A stretch of DNA of 64,000 bases from Candidatus Rifleibacteriota bacterium (GTDB taxonomy: Bacteria; Riflebacteria; Ozemobacteria; Ozemobacterales; Ozemobacteraceae): contig JAKQQP010000384.1 in NCBI GenBank assembly GCA_029564115.1, positions 62,001 through 126,000 on the forward strand. Reading direction: 5' to 3'. A program made the position numbers and the translations under genes. Shown here piece after piece: positions 25,289-34,953 of the stretch; within the stretch, counting starts at the first letter, position 1, and every line of letters begins with the position of its first letter. Under the pieces are notes generated by a model. The model was not told the DNA's origin. It did no database searches and saw only the letters and a list, made by a program, of their open reading frames with translations.

Positions 25289-26450
25289 TTCGAAACCAGG
25301 CGCCTAAAAGCAGCAGGTTGGCCACAAGAAGAAAACCATTGCCGGCATAGAACTGATAATCGCTGAGAGCATAAATCAGGCAGCTCTGCATGATAAGTGC
25401 GATTGCTATGATTGCTCTTATAAAAGAGGTTTTGGCTTTCTGTAGAAGCAGTAGTCCGCAAAACGGCAGATAAACGAAATAGTGTGGCCATGAAGTGTTG
25501 ATCAGCAACGGGAAAAGAAGAAATATTCCGGAAGCGGCGAGCATGAAGTCCTGCTGATTGTCAGAATGAAGTTGGTACAGCTTGAAAAACAGTAACAGAC
25601 ACACGCCAAGACTGATCAGAGAAAGTATGCCCCGCGTTGCTGCTTCGGCTTCGAGACCGAATAATCGTATTACCACATGCGGAAGAAACTGCGAATTCAA
25701 ATCGAATGCTACCCAATCCAGGGCATGGTCCAGTTCTTCGTGCAGGAGACGGTAGAATTCTATGGTTTCAGACGTGCCAAGAACAAAGCCTGGCAGTATC
25801 AGCCCCATAATCAGCATCAGGGCTGTGAACCTGGCTATAAAGGCGAAGTCTTTGCGGATCAGAAAATAAAATATCAGAGTGCCGGGGTAGTATTTTATCA
25901 GGCTGCCGCTGGCCAGAAGAAAAGCTGCAGACCAGCGGTGACCGCGTTCATAAAGTAACAGACTGAATATGGCCGAAAAGGTTATTAAAACACTCATCTG
26001 GCCCCATTTAAGGTTGTGCCACAACGGAAACGAGAGAAGAAAAACCAGCGCATAAAGAAAAAACCAGATTTTTTTTCCCGTTTTTGCCGCCAGATACATG
26101 CCAGGAACGATAAACAGCAGGAAAATGCTGCAATGTTGCAGGATCTGCCAGCGCGTTATGGCGTCTGCCGCTGAATCGGGCGTAAAAAAAGTCAGGGCGA
26201 GTGCGAAAATCGGCGTATAGAAATAACCGCCGAGGGGTTGAGGGTGCTTTGTTATCATTCTGCCAGCCGGATAATAATACTCGCAGAAATCACCGTAAAC
26301 CGGCGATGGTTTGTCGGTGTCGGCAATGAATTTTGTGATGCCCCCGCTGGCAGCGTTCAACAATGCAAAAGCCGCTGCGCTCAACAATATAAGGCAAAGC
26401 AGGTCGCGGGTGGTCCAGGCTGTTTTTGTCATTTGTTTTGAATCTGTCAC
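25254..26450 (-). CDS. GT87-type membrane glycosyltransferase (DUF2029)
   Basis: 398 residues with about ten hydrophobic helices. After TM1 comes YGDFCEYYYPAGRM, with the conserved acidic residue of GT-C enzymes, then KWGQMSVLITF and LLASGSLIKYYPG, all typical of the GT87 (PimE-like, polyprenyl-phosphate mannose) superfamily. It would move a sugar from a lipid carrier to an envelope acceptor outside the membrane. GTG 26450 kept as start (GAG 5 nt upstream); ATG 26432 is possible. Monocistronic. Confidence 0.82.
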   Translation of the reverse strand: MTDSKQMTKTAWTTRDLLCLILLSAAAFALLNAASGGITKFIADTDKPSPVYGDFCEYYYPAGRMITKHPQPLGGYFYTPIFALALTFFTPDSAADAITRWQILQHCSIFLLFIVPGMYLAAKTGKKIWFFLYALVFLLSFPLWHNLKWGQMSVLITFSAIFSLLLYERGHRWSAAFLLASGSLIKYYPGTLIFYFLIRKDFAFIARFTALMLIMGLILPGFVLGTSETIEFYRLLHEELDHALDWVAFDLNSQFLPHVVIRLFGLEAEAATRGILSLISLGVCLLLFFKLYQLHSDNQQDFMLAASGIFLLFPLLINTSWPHYFVYLPFCGLLLLQKAKTSFIRAIIAIALIMQSCLIYALSDYQFYAGNGFLLVANLLLLGAWFRIQKKTPGSGRI

Positions 26451-26552
26451 GTAATCTCATTTTATTAAATAGTCTGAAAACTGTTATACAATATATGTGC
26501 AGTGGTGTAAAATAAATCTCAAGGATCAGTGAAACTCAGGAGGACTAGAGAG

Positions 26553-27266
26553 TTGCTTGAATTTGTTCTGGGTCTCGGCCTGCTGGAAAAGTTTTTTCTC
26601 ACCTGCGCTCTGAGCGGTACTGTCGTTTTTACGATCAGAATGATTCTGATGTTTACCGGAATAATCGGCGGTGCCTCAGGTGAGCTTGATGGCGGCGATG
26701 ACGTGGGGCAGCTCGACCACGATCTGAGTGGTTCTGCAGATCTGGCCGATGTTCATGACGACGTTTCTCATGCAGTGGTTGTCGATCATGCCGATTCGGG
26801 CAGCCACAGCAATATCGACGATTCTGACATTTCGTTTCAATACCTCTCTATACAGGGCTTGACAGCGTTTTTTATGATGTTTGGCTGGGTGGGGCTGGCG
26901 CTTGTTTATGACAGCGGTTTTCCCGGTTGGGTTGCCGTGTCTGGGGCTATAGCCGCCGGCATTCTGACGGTGTGGCTTCTGGCGCAGATGTTTCGTTGTG
27001 CCAGTAGTCTGCAGTGTGATGGTACGATAAGGGTGAGAAGAGCTCTTGGCGCGGGTGCTACCGTTTATTTGCGTATTCCGGCGCAGGGTACCGGGCAGAT
27101 TCAGGTCGAGATAGACGGTCGACTGCACGTTCGCGATGCCATTTCCACAAGCGGTGAAGAGATCAAAACCGGAGAGCAGGTAACGGTTGTCTGGGTTCAG
27201 GATAACGGTATTCTTGTAGTTGAAAAAGATGATAGAGACGCAGGAGGAAAATTATGTGGCCGATAG
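26553..27266 (+). CDS. NfeD/YuaF-like partner of flotillin
   Basis: 237 residues. Membrane helix about 10-33, an unusually acidic, His/Asp-rich loop of about 55 residues (DGGDDVGQLDHDLSG and similar), two more helices about 110-160, and a C-terminal OB-fold-like beta domain (YLRIPAQGTGQIQVEIDG). This is the YqiJ/YuaF arrangement; such proteins sit next to flotillin genes and act in membrane microdomains. Start is TTG 26553, 9 nt after a perfect AGGAGG at 26538-26543. The GTG at 26529 lies before that site. Overlaps the flotillin gene by 13 nt. Confidence 0.85.
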   Translation: MLEFVLGLGLLEKFFLTCALSGTVVFTIRMILMFTGIIGGASGELDGGDDVGQLDHDLSGSADLADVHDDVSHAVVVDHADSGSHSNIDDSDISFQYLSIQGLTAFFMMFGWVGLALVYDSGFPGWVAVSGAIAAGILTVWLLAQMFRCASSLQCDGTIRVRRALGAGATVYLRIPAQGTGQIQVEIDGRLHVRDAISTSGEEIKTGEQVTVVWVQDNGILVVEKDDRDAGGKLCGR

Positions 27267-28813
27267 TGATTGCAGCCCTTGTAGCAGTTGTTTTTACGAC
27301 TTTTGTTTTTCTGGCGACGAGGTATAAGCGTTGCCCTTCAGACAAGATTCTTGTCATTTATGGTAAGGTTGCCGACAATCGGTCAGCGCGTTGTCTGCAC
27401 GGCGGTGGCGCTCTTGTGCTGCCACTTATTCAAGATTACGCGTATTTGAGCCTGACTCCGATGACCATCAGTATTCCGCTGCAGAATGCGCTTTCTCTGC
27501 AGAACATCCGCATTAACGTTCCTTCAACTTTTACCGTCGGTATAAGCACTGACCCCAGAATCATGAACAATGCGGCTGAGCGTTTGCTCAATCTTTCGTC
27601 TTCAGCCATGGAAGACATGGCCAAGGAAATAATTTTCGGGCAGCTCCGCCTTACGGTAGCATCTCTGACTATCGAGCAGATCAACCAGGATCGCGAAAGC
27701 TTTCTTGAATCAGTTCGCAAAAACGTTGAACCGGAGCTCAATAAAATCGGCCTCTACCTGATCAACGTCAATATTACCGACATCACTGATGGTTCGAATT
27801 ATATCGAAAGCATCGGTAAAAAAGCAGCCTCAGAAGCCATTAACCGCGCCAAAGTCGATGTTGCTGAACAGCAGAAGCTTGGTGCAATCGGGGAATCTGT
27901 CGCTAACAGAGAACGGGCTATTCAAGTTGCCAAGAACCTTGCTGAAGCTGATAAGGGCGAAAAAGAATCTGAAGCTGATCGCCGCATATTCGTTCAGAAA
28001 AAAGAAGCTCTGGCTGTAATTGGTGAAGCCGAAGCAAACAGCGAAAAAACCATTCAGGTTGCCCAGAAGCTTGCCAGTGCTGAAATGGGTGAAAAGAATG
28101 CTGAAGCTGAACGCCGTATTTACGTGCAGCACAAAGAGGCTGAAGCCGTTGAAGGCGAAAACAAATCCAAGGCTGCCATCGTAATCTCAAATTCAGAGCT
28201 TGTGGTTAAAGAAGCCCAGGCTCGTAAAAGTGCTGAGGTCGCTTTGCGCGAAGCCCAGGTCGAAATTCAGAAAGCTCAGTATCTGGCTGAACTTGAGCGT
28301 TTGAAAGCTGAAGAAATCGTCAAAAAAGAAATAGAAAAACACAAAATTGAACTCGATGCGCAGGCCGAAGCGGGCAAAATCATTATTGAAGCCAAGGGCC
28401 ACGCCGATGCCCTTCTTAAAAACTATGAGGCTGAAGCCGAGGGCGTTAAAAAAGTTTTGTCGGCAAAAGCCGCTGGTTATGCTGAACTTCTTAAGAGCGT
28501 CAACAATGATCCAAAGGCTCTTGCGACATTGCTGATGGTAGAAAAGATCGAATCTGTTGTCGAAAAACAGGTTGAAGCTATCAAAAATATCAAAATCGAT
28601 AAAATCACTGTCTGGGATTCAGGCTCTGAAAACGGTAATTCTTCAACTTCAAATTTTGTGTCGAGTTTTGTCAGGGCGTTGCCGCCATTGCAGGACGTGG
28701 CAGGAATGGCCGGCGTCGAATTGCCGTCATATCTCGGGCACATGAAAGAAGCCGAGCCCGCAGGCAAACCGACCACGGAGCAGCCAAACAAAAAACAGGC
28801 GCTAAAAGATTAG
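27254..28813 (+). CDS. Flotillin (FloT/YqiK type)
   Basis: 519 residues: N-terminal membrane hairpin/helix 2-22, SPFH/PHB domain about 25-190, a long Ala/Glu-rich coiled coil about 190-420, and a C-terminal oligomerisation region ending in a polar tail. Flotillins organise membrane microdomains and affect fluidity. The coiled coil contains a tandem duplication of 44 residues (211-254 and 255-298). ATG follows AGGAGG. It is paired with the NfeD-like gene upstream and followed by a terminator. Confidence 0.93.
   Translation: MWPIVIAALVAVVFTTFVFLATRYKRCPSDKILVIYGKVADNRSARCLHGGGALVLPLIQDYAYLSLTPMTISIPLQNALSLQNIRINVPSTFTVGISTDPRIMNNAAERLLNLSSSAMEDMAKEIIFGQLRLTVASLTIEQINQDRESFLESVRKNVEPELNKIGLYLINVNITDITDGSNYIESIGKKAASEAINRAKVDVAEQQKLGAIGESVANRERAIQVAKNLAEADKGEKESEADRRIFVQKKEALAVIGEAEANSEKTIQVAQKLASAEMGEKNAEAERRIYVQHKEAEAVEGENKSKAAIVISNSELVVKEAQARKSAEVALREAQVEIQKAQYLAELERLKAEEIVKKEIEKHKIELDAQAEAGKIIIEAKGHADALLKNYEAEAEGVKKVLSAKAAGYAELLKSVNNDPKALATLLMVEKIESVVEKQVEAIKNIKIDKITVWDSGSENGNSSTSNFVSSFVRALPPLQDVAGMAGVELPSYLGHMKEAEPAGKPTTEQPNKKQALKD
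27884..28147 (+). repeat. Tandem 132-bp duplication in the flotillin gene
   Basis: Two 132-bp units (27884-28015, 28016-28147) encode related 44-residue segments; both contain IGE..AN.E..IQVA..LA.A..GEK..EA.RRI.VQ.KEA. They have diverged enough to be an old duplication. Four turns of 11 residues would keep coiled-coil register. Confidence 0.85.
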
Positions 28814-28843
28814 AGTTCGTTGCGGTAAACAACTTTTAAAATT

Positions 28844-28880
28844 GCCGGCAGGCTCTGTGAGTCTGCCGGTTTTTTAATTT
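28844..28880. terminator. Terminator after flotillin
   Basis: CCGGCAG (28845-28851) pairs with CTGCCGG (28863-28869), with TTTTTTAATTTTT after it on the plus strand. The stop of the convergent kinase gene (28874) lies in the T-tract. Confidence 0.75.
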
Positions 28881-31800
28881 TTGCTCAATTTTTCGCTGAG
28901 CCGCAGCAGCGCTTCATAAAAGTCTTTATAGTGTATTTCCAGCTTCTCTCGCAGTTCGTTTATTTGTGGCATGTTTTCGTTCTTGATGGCATTCTCGAGC
29001 TGTTGGGCGATGTCTGCCACCAGATTGCCGCCCAGATTTGCCGCAGATCCTTTGATGGTATGTATGTTTTTGCGGCAGGCATCAAGGTTTTTTTCGGCCA
29101 AATGCCCATCAAATTCTGCAGTCAGTTTGAAGAAATTTTTGTGCGAAGCATCGATAATCTTGACCAGCGCACCGATTTTTTTGGCAAAGATGCGTTCTAC
29201 CCTGGCTTCGTCGAAGACAGGCGCTTCTTTGTCAGCGTGCGGCGTTTCTTCTGTGATAATTGTATGATTATCTGCCGTTATTTTAGATATGTTGCGTAGA
29301 ATCTGCAGCAGATGATCAGGGTTGATCGGTTTGGCAAGATAATCGTTCATGCCGCTGGCAAGACATTTTTCGCGGTCTCCCGGCATCGAATAGGCGGTCA
29401 TGGCGATAACGGGCAGTTCTTTCAATGTTTCGATGTTGCGAATTCTGCGAATAACTTCGAACCCATCCATTTCCGGCATCTGGCAGTCGAGAAACACCAC
29501 ATCGAAGATTTTATGTTCAAGAAATTCCAGGGCTTCAGCCCCGGAACCTGCTATGGTCGCTTCGCATCCGAACATCTCAAGAATGCCGCGGGCAACTTCC
29601 TGGTTTATTTCATTGTCTTCAACAACAAGAGTTTGCAGCGGGAAATATGGCGAAAGCGCCTTGAAACGCCCACTCAAATTTTTTGCCGAGCGCAATTCTG
29701 ATTGCTGGCGTTGCTGGTCGCGGTTGAGCATTTCAAGTATGGCGCCGGAAAGTTTTGGGCTGGTAACTGGCTTGCTCACCAGGAAAGTGTTTGAACTGCC
29801 TCGCAGGTTGATGCCAGTATTGGCAGCCACCTGTCTCGGGGTCATCAGATAAATAGTGCCGGCGCTGGCAGCTGAAGCGCTTTGAAGTTCTTCGGGCGGC
29901 TTTTCTCCAGGAGGCATATCGACGATGGCTATTTTAAGGGTCTGGCTGTTGTTAGCTGCCGCTGTCGGCGATTCCAGTATTTCTTGCTGTGATTTTCTGC
30001 TCCAGTTCACTTTCCAGGATGTCAGAATTTCGCCGATAGAATCTACGACAGGTTGCTTGTGACTGCATATAAGTATTTCAAGGTTTTCTGGAAACGACGG
30101 AGCGACGTTTTCATCTTGACGCAGCAGTTCAAGACGCAGACTGAAACGAATTTTTGTGCCCAGTCCCTGAGCGCTTTCGAGAGAAATTTCTCCGCCCATC
30201 AATTTGACGAGTTCCTGGCAAATGGTCAGCCCCAGACCTGTACCACCGAATCGGCGGGTAATCGATGAGTCTGCCTGACTGAATTTTTCAAAGACAACTT
30301 TCTGTTGTTCTGCAGTCATACCTATGCCAGTGTCTTTTACTCTGAAGTTAAAAATGTTGTAATGATCATCACACGCCTCTGAAGTGACTTCAAGGCTGAC
30401 AAAGCCCTCTTCTGTGAATTTTACGGCGTTGCTGAGAAGATTGATGAAAACCTGTCTCAGTCGACCACTGTCAACGACGACGTTTTCTGGCACAGATGGG
30501 GGATATTTAAGAAGCAGCTCTATCTTTTTCTTTTCAGCCAGTGGCTGCATGAGGCCTACTACTTCTTCCATCTGCCGCCGCAGATTGGTTTTAACTGGTT
30601 CCAGCACAAGTTTTCCTGCCTCTATTTTTGACAGATCGAGCACTGAATTGAGAATGCTGAGAAGTGAGTGAGAAGAGCGATAGATAAGGTCGGCAAAATC
30701 TTTCTGACGACTGTTCAGGTCAGTTGCCATCAGTAGTTCCAGCATGCCAAGTACACCGTTCATTGGCGTTCTGATTTCGTGAGACATGTTGGCGAGAAAT
30801 TCAGTTTTTGCCTGACTGGCTTTTTGGGCCTGCAGGGCCATTTCTTCGGCCCGATTGCGGGCTTCGAGCAGGTTCTGCTGTAATGCCCGGGTTTCCGATA
30901 TGTCGATCAGAATACCGTAGTAGCGGTAATCTGCGAGTTCCGGGTCTTTGACCTGAGTGCCGATGTTGGTGAACCACGAGTAAGTTCCGTCGAATTTGCG
31001 CAAACGGCAGTCGAAGCGCAGCTCTTTGCCCGTTGCCAGAAATTTTCTGACGGTTTCTTTGGCCTGGTGCAGGTCGTCTGGGTGAATTACCTGGTAGACC
31101 GATTGGATATTGGGAGAAAAAATCTCGGGGTTATAGCCGAGAAGATTTTTAATGTGACTCGACCAGTAGAAGCGCCTTTCTTCGGGTACGTATTCCCAGC
31201 TGGCAGCATGAGCTGCTGTCAGGGCATGAACGTTTCGACCTTCTTCCATGCGCAAGGCCATGGCGCTCTCATGCTCGACAGTTGTGTTGCGGAAAAAACC
31301 GATCAGCCTTATGTGCCGGCGGTTGCTGCCAAAATAGTTTCTGCCAATGAAAGAGTGCCAGAGATATTTGCCCGACTGGCTTTTAAGCCTGACTTCGAAC
31401 TGGCAGCTCTCAACTTCGGCAATATTTTTGATGAGGTGCAGATCATCGGGGTGAATTATCTGAAAGCCGAGATGCCTCACTACGTCTATTATTTCACGCC
31501 CGGAATAGCCGAGGTTGTGGTAAAAGTCATCGGGAGTATGGTTGGTGTTTGTTTCAAAATCGTATTCCCACAAAAACAAACCGGCAGAATCGAGAGCCAG
31601 TTTAAGGCGGTCACGGTAGTCTACAAGCTGCCTGAAATCATTACTGCGCTCGATCATCGAGCCAAAAATATCGGCGGCAAGCTCTAGAGCTGATATTTCG
31701 AAGTCATGCCAGTGTCGGTTTTCTGAAAGAACATGTACCTCGAGGCAACCCCAGAATTTTTTATGAACAAAAACTGGTATGATCAGCAGTGATTTGATGC

Positions 31801-33598
31801 CTAAGGCTCGCAGGTTTGCCTGTATTTCCTGGGAAAAATCTGAAATGTGACGACCAACGTCCGTTCCTGCAAGAAGTTTGCTGGAATTGTCGGTTATGGC
31901 TTCTGAAATCAGCTCGGCTGTTTGCTTGTGGCATTGATGCTGGTTACGGCAATAGCAGGAGAAACATCTGAACGAATAAAGAGTTGCGTCAATTTTGTCG
32001 TTGATGTTGCGACGGAGCAGGCCTATGCGATCGGCTCCCACGGCGGTGGCTATGGCATCAAGGGCTGCCGGCATAGACTCTTCGACCGACATTTCAGCGC
32101 CGACGATGAGATGTGCTGCTTCAGCGATACCAGAAATGAGCTTCTCCCGCTGCTCCTGCCTTTGTCTGGCTCTGTGACTGACTGAAATATCTTTGATGAT
32201 CCCGACCATTCTCGGGTCTTCGTTTTCTTTGAGGCGACAGGACACTTTGATGATTTCTCCAAAGATGGAGGTGGAGTCAGGAAGGTCTATTTCACGGGTT
32301 GTTTTTTCAGGGTCTCCCGAATTGAACGCCATAAAGTCGGCTTCAAGAACAGAGGAATTGCCCGGAAAAAGCTCGGCATCGGTTTTGCCCTCTATTTTAG
32401 CGGCATCACACATGAAGGCTCTGGCAAAAGACTCGTTGCAGAGCAGGTAGTGTCCCTGAAAATCTTTGACAAAAATAAAGTCTGGAATCGAGTCGATAAG
32501 ATGCTTCAGAAAAGATCTTTGTCCGGCAAGTTCTTCGGTGACGTTGCGCAATTTCTTGTTCAAAGCCAGCAGATAAAATATTATCAGCCCAAGAAAAGCC
32601 ATTGCTGCAAAAAGGCCGGCAATCCAGTTGCGAAACTTTTTTATCAGTGAAAGAAGCACTGAATTATCGCTGGCATAGGGCTCCATGTTCAAAGCCTGCA
32701 TCAGCGCGTGAACCTGCGCGTAATTTGCGGAGATTCCCCAGGTTATTTTTTTGGGAAACTCGACGTCTGACATTCTGAAGATGGCCAGTGTCACTCTCTC
32801 GACAAGATTGTCACTGGTGTGCTTTACGCGTGCGAATGACCATTCCGGGTAAAGACGTGTCGAACAGGCGAAAGGCAGTGCTTCGGTGTGCAGATACAGC
32901 TCACGACTGAAGGTTATTGCCGACATGTCAAGTTTGCCCTGATGAGCAAGAAGCTCCAGGCTTGAAGTTCTGCAGACGCCAAAATCTGCCCTGCCCGACA
33001 ATACTTCTTCGACAATTTCCTGAATATCGACATGATGGCTGATTTCACGGCATGCTTTTTTCAGGTCGATGCCGCGTTCGGCAAATTCTCTCACAGCTGC
33101 CAGCCACCCCCCGATCGAGTTCACCGGGCCGGCAGCCAGACTTTTGTTGCGGATATCCCACAAAGACTTGATGTCTTTATTGTCAGAACGCCAGAAAATG
33201 ACCGAGCCAAAGAGATTGTCGAAAGCCTCGATTTTTTCGCTTTCGCGCCTGAGAGTGGCCAGAACGGTTAGGTTGCCGGCCAGGTCTGCTTCGACACTGA
33301 AAATAGGGCTGGCAATGACGAACTCTATTGTGCCGTTTTCAACAGCGACCTGCAGGTCTTCCCAGGTCATGACGCTGGCTTCGAAATGATGCCCCGGAAG
33401 CTCCTGATTCAAGAAGCTGATCGTTTCATCCCAGTCGTAATCCCACCCGCCAATGCTCTCGTTATTGAGAATACCTACTCTTATCAGCCCCGGTTCCTGG
33501 TCTTCTGCCATAACGACCGTTTGCGCTAAAATAAAAAAAGCCGAAAACAAAAGCGTGGCAAACATCTTAAGGTATGCCGCTTTTAATTTTCGGCTCAT
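28874..33598 (-). CDS. Giant hybrid histidine kinase with PhnD-like sensor, REC and Hpt
   Basis: 1574 residues. Signal peptide 1-31; periplasmic PhnD/phosphonate-binding-like domain about 38-290; TM about 325-345; PAS 365-475; GAF 500-650; PAS 660-775 and 790-905; HisKA with His940 (ANMSHEIRTPMNG); HATPase with Asn1057, DTGIG and GGTGLG; a degenerate receiver-like domain about 1172-1290; receiver with Asp1371 (VVFLDCQMPEMDG); Hpt with His1513 (NIHTIKGSAAN). A full phosphorelay in one chain, like BarA/TorS. The GAF domain holds four clustered cysteines (545, 548, 550, 556). ATG follows AGGAG. Last gene of the minus-strand mtnA-to-kinase unit, 18 bp after the HEAT gene. Confidence 0.93.
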   Translation of the reverse strand: MSRKLKAAYLKMFATLLFSAFFILAQTVVMAEDQEPGLIRVGILNNESIGGWDYDWDETISFLNQELPGHHFEASVMTWEDLQVAVENGTIEFVIASPIFSVEADLAGNLTVLATLRRESEKIEAFDNLFGSVIFWRSDNKDIKSLWDIRNKSLAAGPVNSIGGWLAAVREFAERGIDLKKACREISHHVDIQEIVEEVLSGRADFGVCRTSSLELLAHQGKLDMSAITFSRELYLHTEALPFACSTRLYPEWSFARVKHTSDNLVERVTLAIFRMSDVEFPKKITWGISANYAQVHALMQALNMEPYASDNSVLLSLIKKFRNWIAGLFAAMAFLGLIIFYLLALNKKLRNVTEELAGQRSFLKHLIDSIPDFIFVKDFQGHYLLCNESFARAFMCDAAKIEGKTDAELFPGNSSVLEADFMAFNSGDPEKTTREIDLPDSTSIFGEIIKVSCRLKENEDPRMVGIIKDISVSHRARQRQEQREKLISGIAEAAHLIVGAEMSVEESMPAALDAIATAVGADRIGLLRRNINDKIDATLYSFRCFSCYCRNQHQCHKQTAELISEAITDNSSKLLAGTDVGRHISDFSQEIQANLRALGIKSLLIIPVFVHKKFWGCLEVHVLSENRHWHDFEISALELAADIFGSMIERSNDFRQLVDYRDRLKLALDSAGLFLWEYDFETNTNHTPDDFYHNLGYSGREIIDVVRHLGFQIIHPDDLHLIKNIAEVESCQFEVRLKSQSGKYLWHSFIGRNYFGSNRRHIRLIGFFRNTTVEHESAMALRMEEGRNVHALTAAHAASWEYVPEERRFYWSSHIKNLLGYNPEIFSPNIQSVYQVIHPDDLHQAKETVRKFLATGKELRFDCRLRKFDGTYSWFTNIGTQVKDPELADYRYYGILIDISETRALQQNLLEARNRAEEMALQAQKASQAKTEFLANMSHEIRTPMNGVLGMLELLMATDLNSRQKDFADLIYRSSHSLLSILNSVLDLSKIEAGKLVLEPVKTNLRRQMEEVVGLMQPLAEKKKIELLLKYPPSVPENVVVDSGRLRQVFINLLSNAVKFTEEGFVSLEVTSEACDDHYNIFNFRVKDTGIGMTAEQQKVVFEKFSQADSSITRRFGGTGLGLTICQELVKLMGGEISLESAQGLGTKIRFSLRLELLRQDENVAPSFPENLEILICSHKQPVVDSIGEILTSWKVNWSRKSQQEILESPTAAANNSQTLKIAIVDMPPGEKPPEELQSASAASAGTIYLMTPRQVAANTGINLRGSSNTFLVSKPVTSPKLSGAILEMLNRDQQRQQSELRSAKNLSGRFKALSPYFPLQTLVVEDNEINQEVARGILEMFGCEATIAGSGAEALEFLEHKIFDVVFLDCQMPEMDGFEVIRRIRNIETLKELPVIAMTAYSMPGDREKCLASGMNDYLAKPINPDHLLQILRNISKITADNHTIITEETPHADKEAPVFDEARVERIFAKKIGALVKIIDASHKNFFKLTAEFDGHLAEKNLDACRKNIHTIKGSAANLGGNLVADIAQQLENAIKNENMPQINELREKLEIHYKDFYEALLRLSEKLSKN

Positions 33599-33616
33599 TT
33601 CAAATCTCCTGTTGGC

Positions 33617-34930
33617 TTATAGAGGCGCTCCGCAGTCAGGGCAGCCTTTCCAGCCGGCTTCCGTGGCTCTTCCACAGTTCCTGCATGTGTTTCGTAGATG
33701 CTCCAGGCAGAACGGGCAAAAGCTGAAATTTCGGCCGACCATTTTGCCGCAGTTACTGCACGCAAGCATGTTTTCTTTGCGAACATGTGCCGGCAGGGAA
33801 TTTTTAGGCTGCAGTTCGTCGCGCTCTCCGAGTTGACTCAGCGAAAGTATGGCGGCAGTGCGCACTTCTTCTGATTCGTCGTTGAGCATTGTCATCAGCG
33901 GCGCCAGAGCCCGCTTGTCGCCGAGAGAACCCATGGCCTGACAGGCCGCAGAACGCACTGATGCCTGCGAGTCCTGCAGGCATTTGACGATTTCTTCGAA
34001 AATCTTCGGTTCGCGAGATTGTCCGAGCAATTTTACCGACCAGTAGCGAGCATCGACGTTCGCGCCCTTGATGGCCGAAATCAACTCTTCTGAGACGCCG
34101 AGCCCTTGTGTCCAGATCGAGTCAGCCGCTGTTTTGCGTATAATCCAGGACTTGTGCGCCAGGTAGCTGACCAGCAATCGATGTGCGTCTGCTGTTTCGA
34201 CCATTGCCAGAGCTTTTATGGCTTCAAGCTTTGATTCCATGGGGGAAGTTTCGATAATTCGGGCAAATCGCGGAACCAGGTCTGGGGAGGATTGATTCGC
34301 AAGCAGTTTGATAACCCAGAACTTGGCTTCTTCGCTGCTGGTCTCAAGCGCATCAGATACAGCCTGCGGATTGGCGGTATAGATTTTTTCAAGGCTGTCG
34401 AAAGCCGCTTTCCGAACCGGCCAGCTTTGTTCCTCGAGAAGATGCAGCAGGGCGACTACCATGCGCGGATCATTGATGTTTTGGGCGGCTCTGATGGCTG
34501 CGATACGAATCTTCTGGCTGGGGTGCCGGAAAATGCGCACCAGATACTGAACAGCTTCACCGCCCATATTGCCGAGTGTTTGTACCATCCAGTAGTCGAC
34601 GTCTTCTTCATTTTCAGGAACCATGGACATCAATTTGTTCAAACTGCCGGGACCGAGCTTGCCGAGCACGAGTGAAGCGCCGCGGCGGGTGCTCCAGTTT
34701 TCTGAGGCCAGTGCTTTGACCAGGTATGGCAGAGCGTCATCTTTAAAAGTCAGCATAGCCTTGCCGATATCGGCGAGAACATCGTCATTCTTGCAGCTGA
34801 GCAAATCAGCCAATATTGGCAGCGCATCTTCGGCCGCAACTGATTTTAATTCGACAAGGGCGGCTTTTCGTATGTCAGACTTTTCGCTCGCGAGTTCGCG
34901 GCGTAATTTTGCAAAATCAGTTCTGCTCAT
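33617..34930 (-). CDS. HEAT-repeat protein with C-terminal double zinc ribbon
   Basis: 437 residues. About ten HEAT/PBS-lyase-like helical repeats (for example IRKAALVELKSVAAEDALPI and VRTAAILSLSQLGERD) fill residues 1-375. The end has two zinc ribbons, each with paired CxxC: CSNCGKMVGRNFSFCPFC and CRNCGRATEAGWKGCPDC. No catalytic motif and no signal peptide, so probably a cytoplasmic binding scaffold. It lies 23 bp after dnaN and 18 bp before the giant kinase and could be a partner of either. Confidence 0.88.
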   Translation of the reverse strand: MSRTDFAKLRRELASEKSDIRKAALVELKSVAAEDALPILADLLSCKNDDVLADIGKAMLTFKDDALPYLVKALASENWSTRRGASLVLGKLGPGSLNKLMSMVPENEEDVDYWMVQTLGNMGGEAVQYLVRIFRHPSQKIRIAAIRAAQNINDPRMVVALLHLLEEQSWPVRKAAFDSLEKIYTANPQAVSDALETSSEEAKFWVIKLLANQSSPDLVPRFARIIETSPMESKLEAIKALAMVETADAHRLLVSYLAHKSWIIRKTAADSIWTQGLGVSEELISAIKGANVDARYWSVKLLGQSREPKIFEEIVKCLQDSQASVRSAACQAMGSLGDKRALAPLMTMLNDESEEVRTAAILSLSQLGERDELQPKNSLPAHVRKENMLACSNCGKMVGRNFSFCPFCLEHLRNTCRNCGRATEAGWKGCPDCGAPL

Positions 34931-34953
34931 TTTTTAATCCTGCTCTTCCTGAT

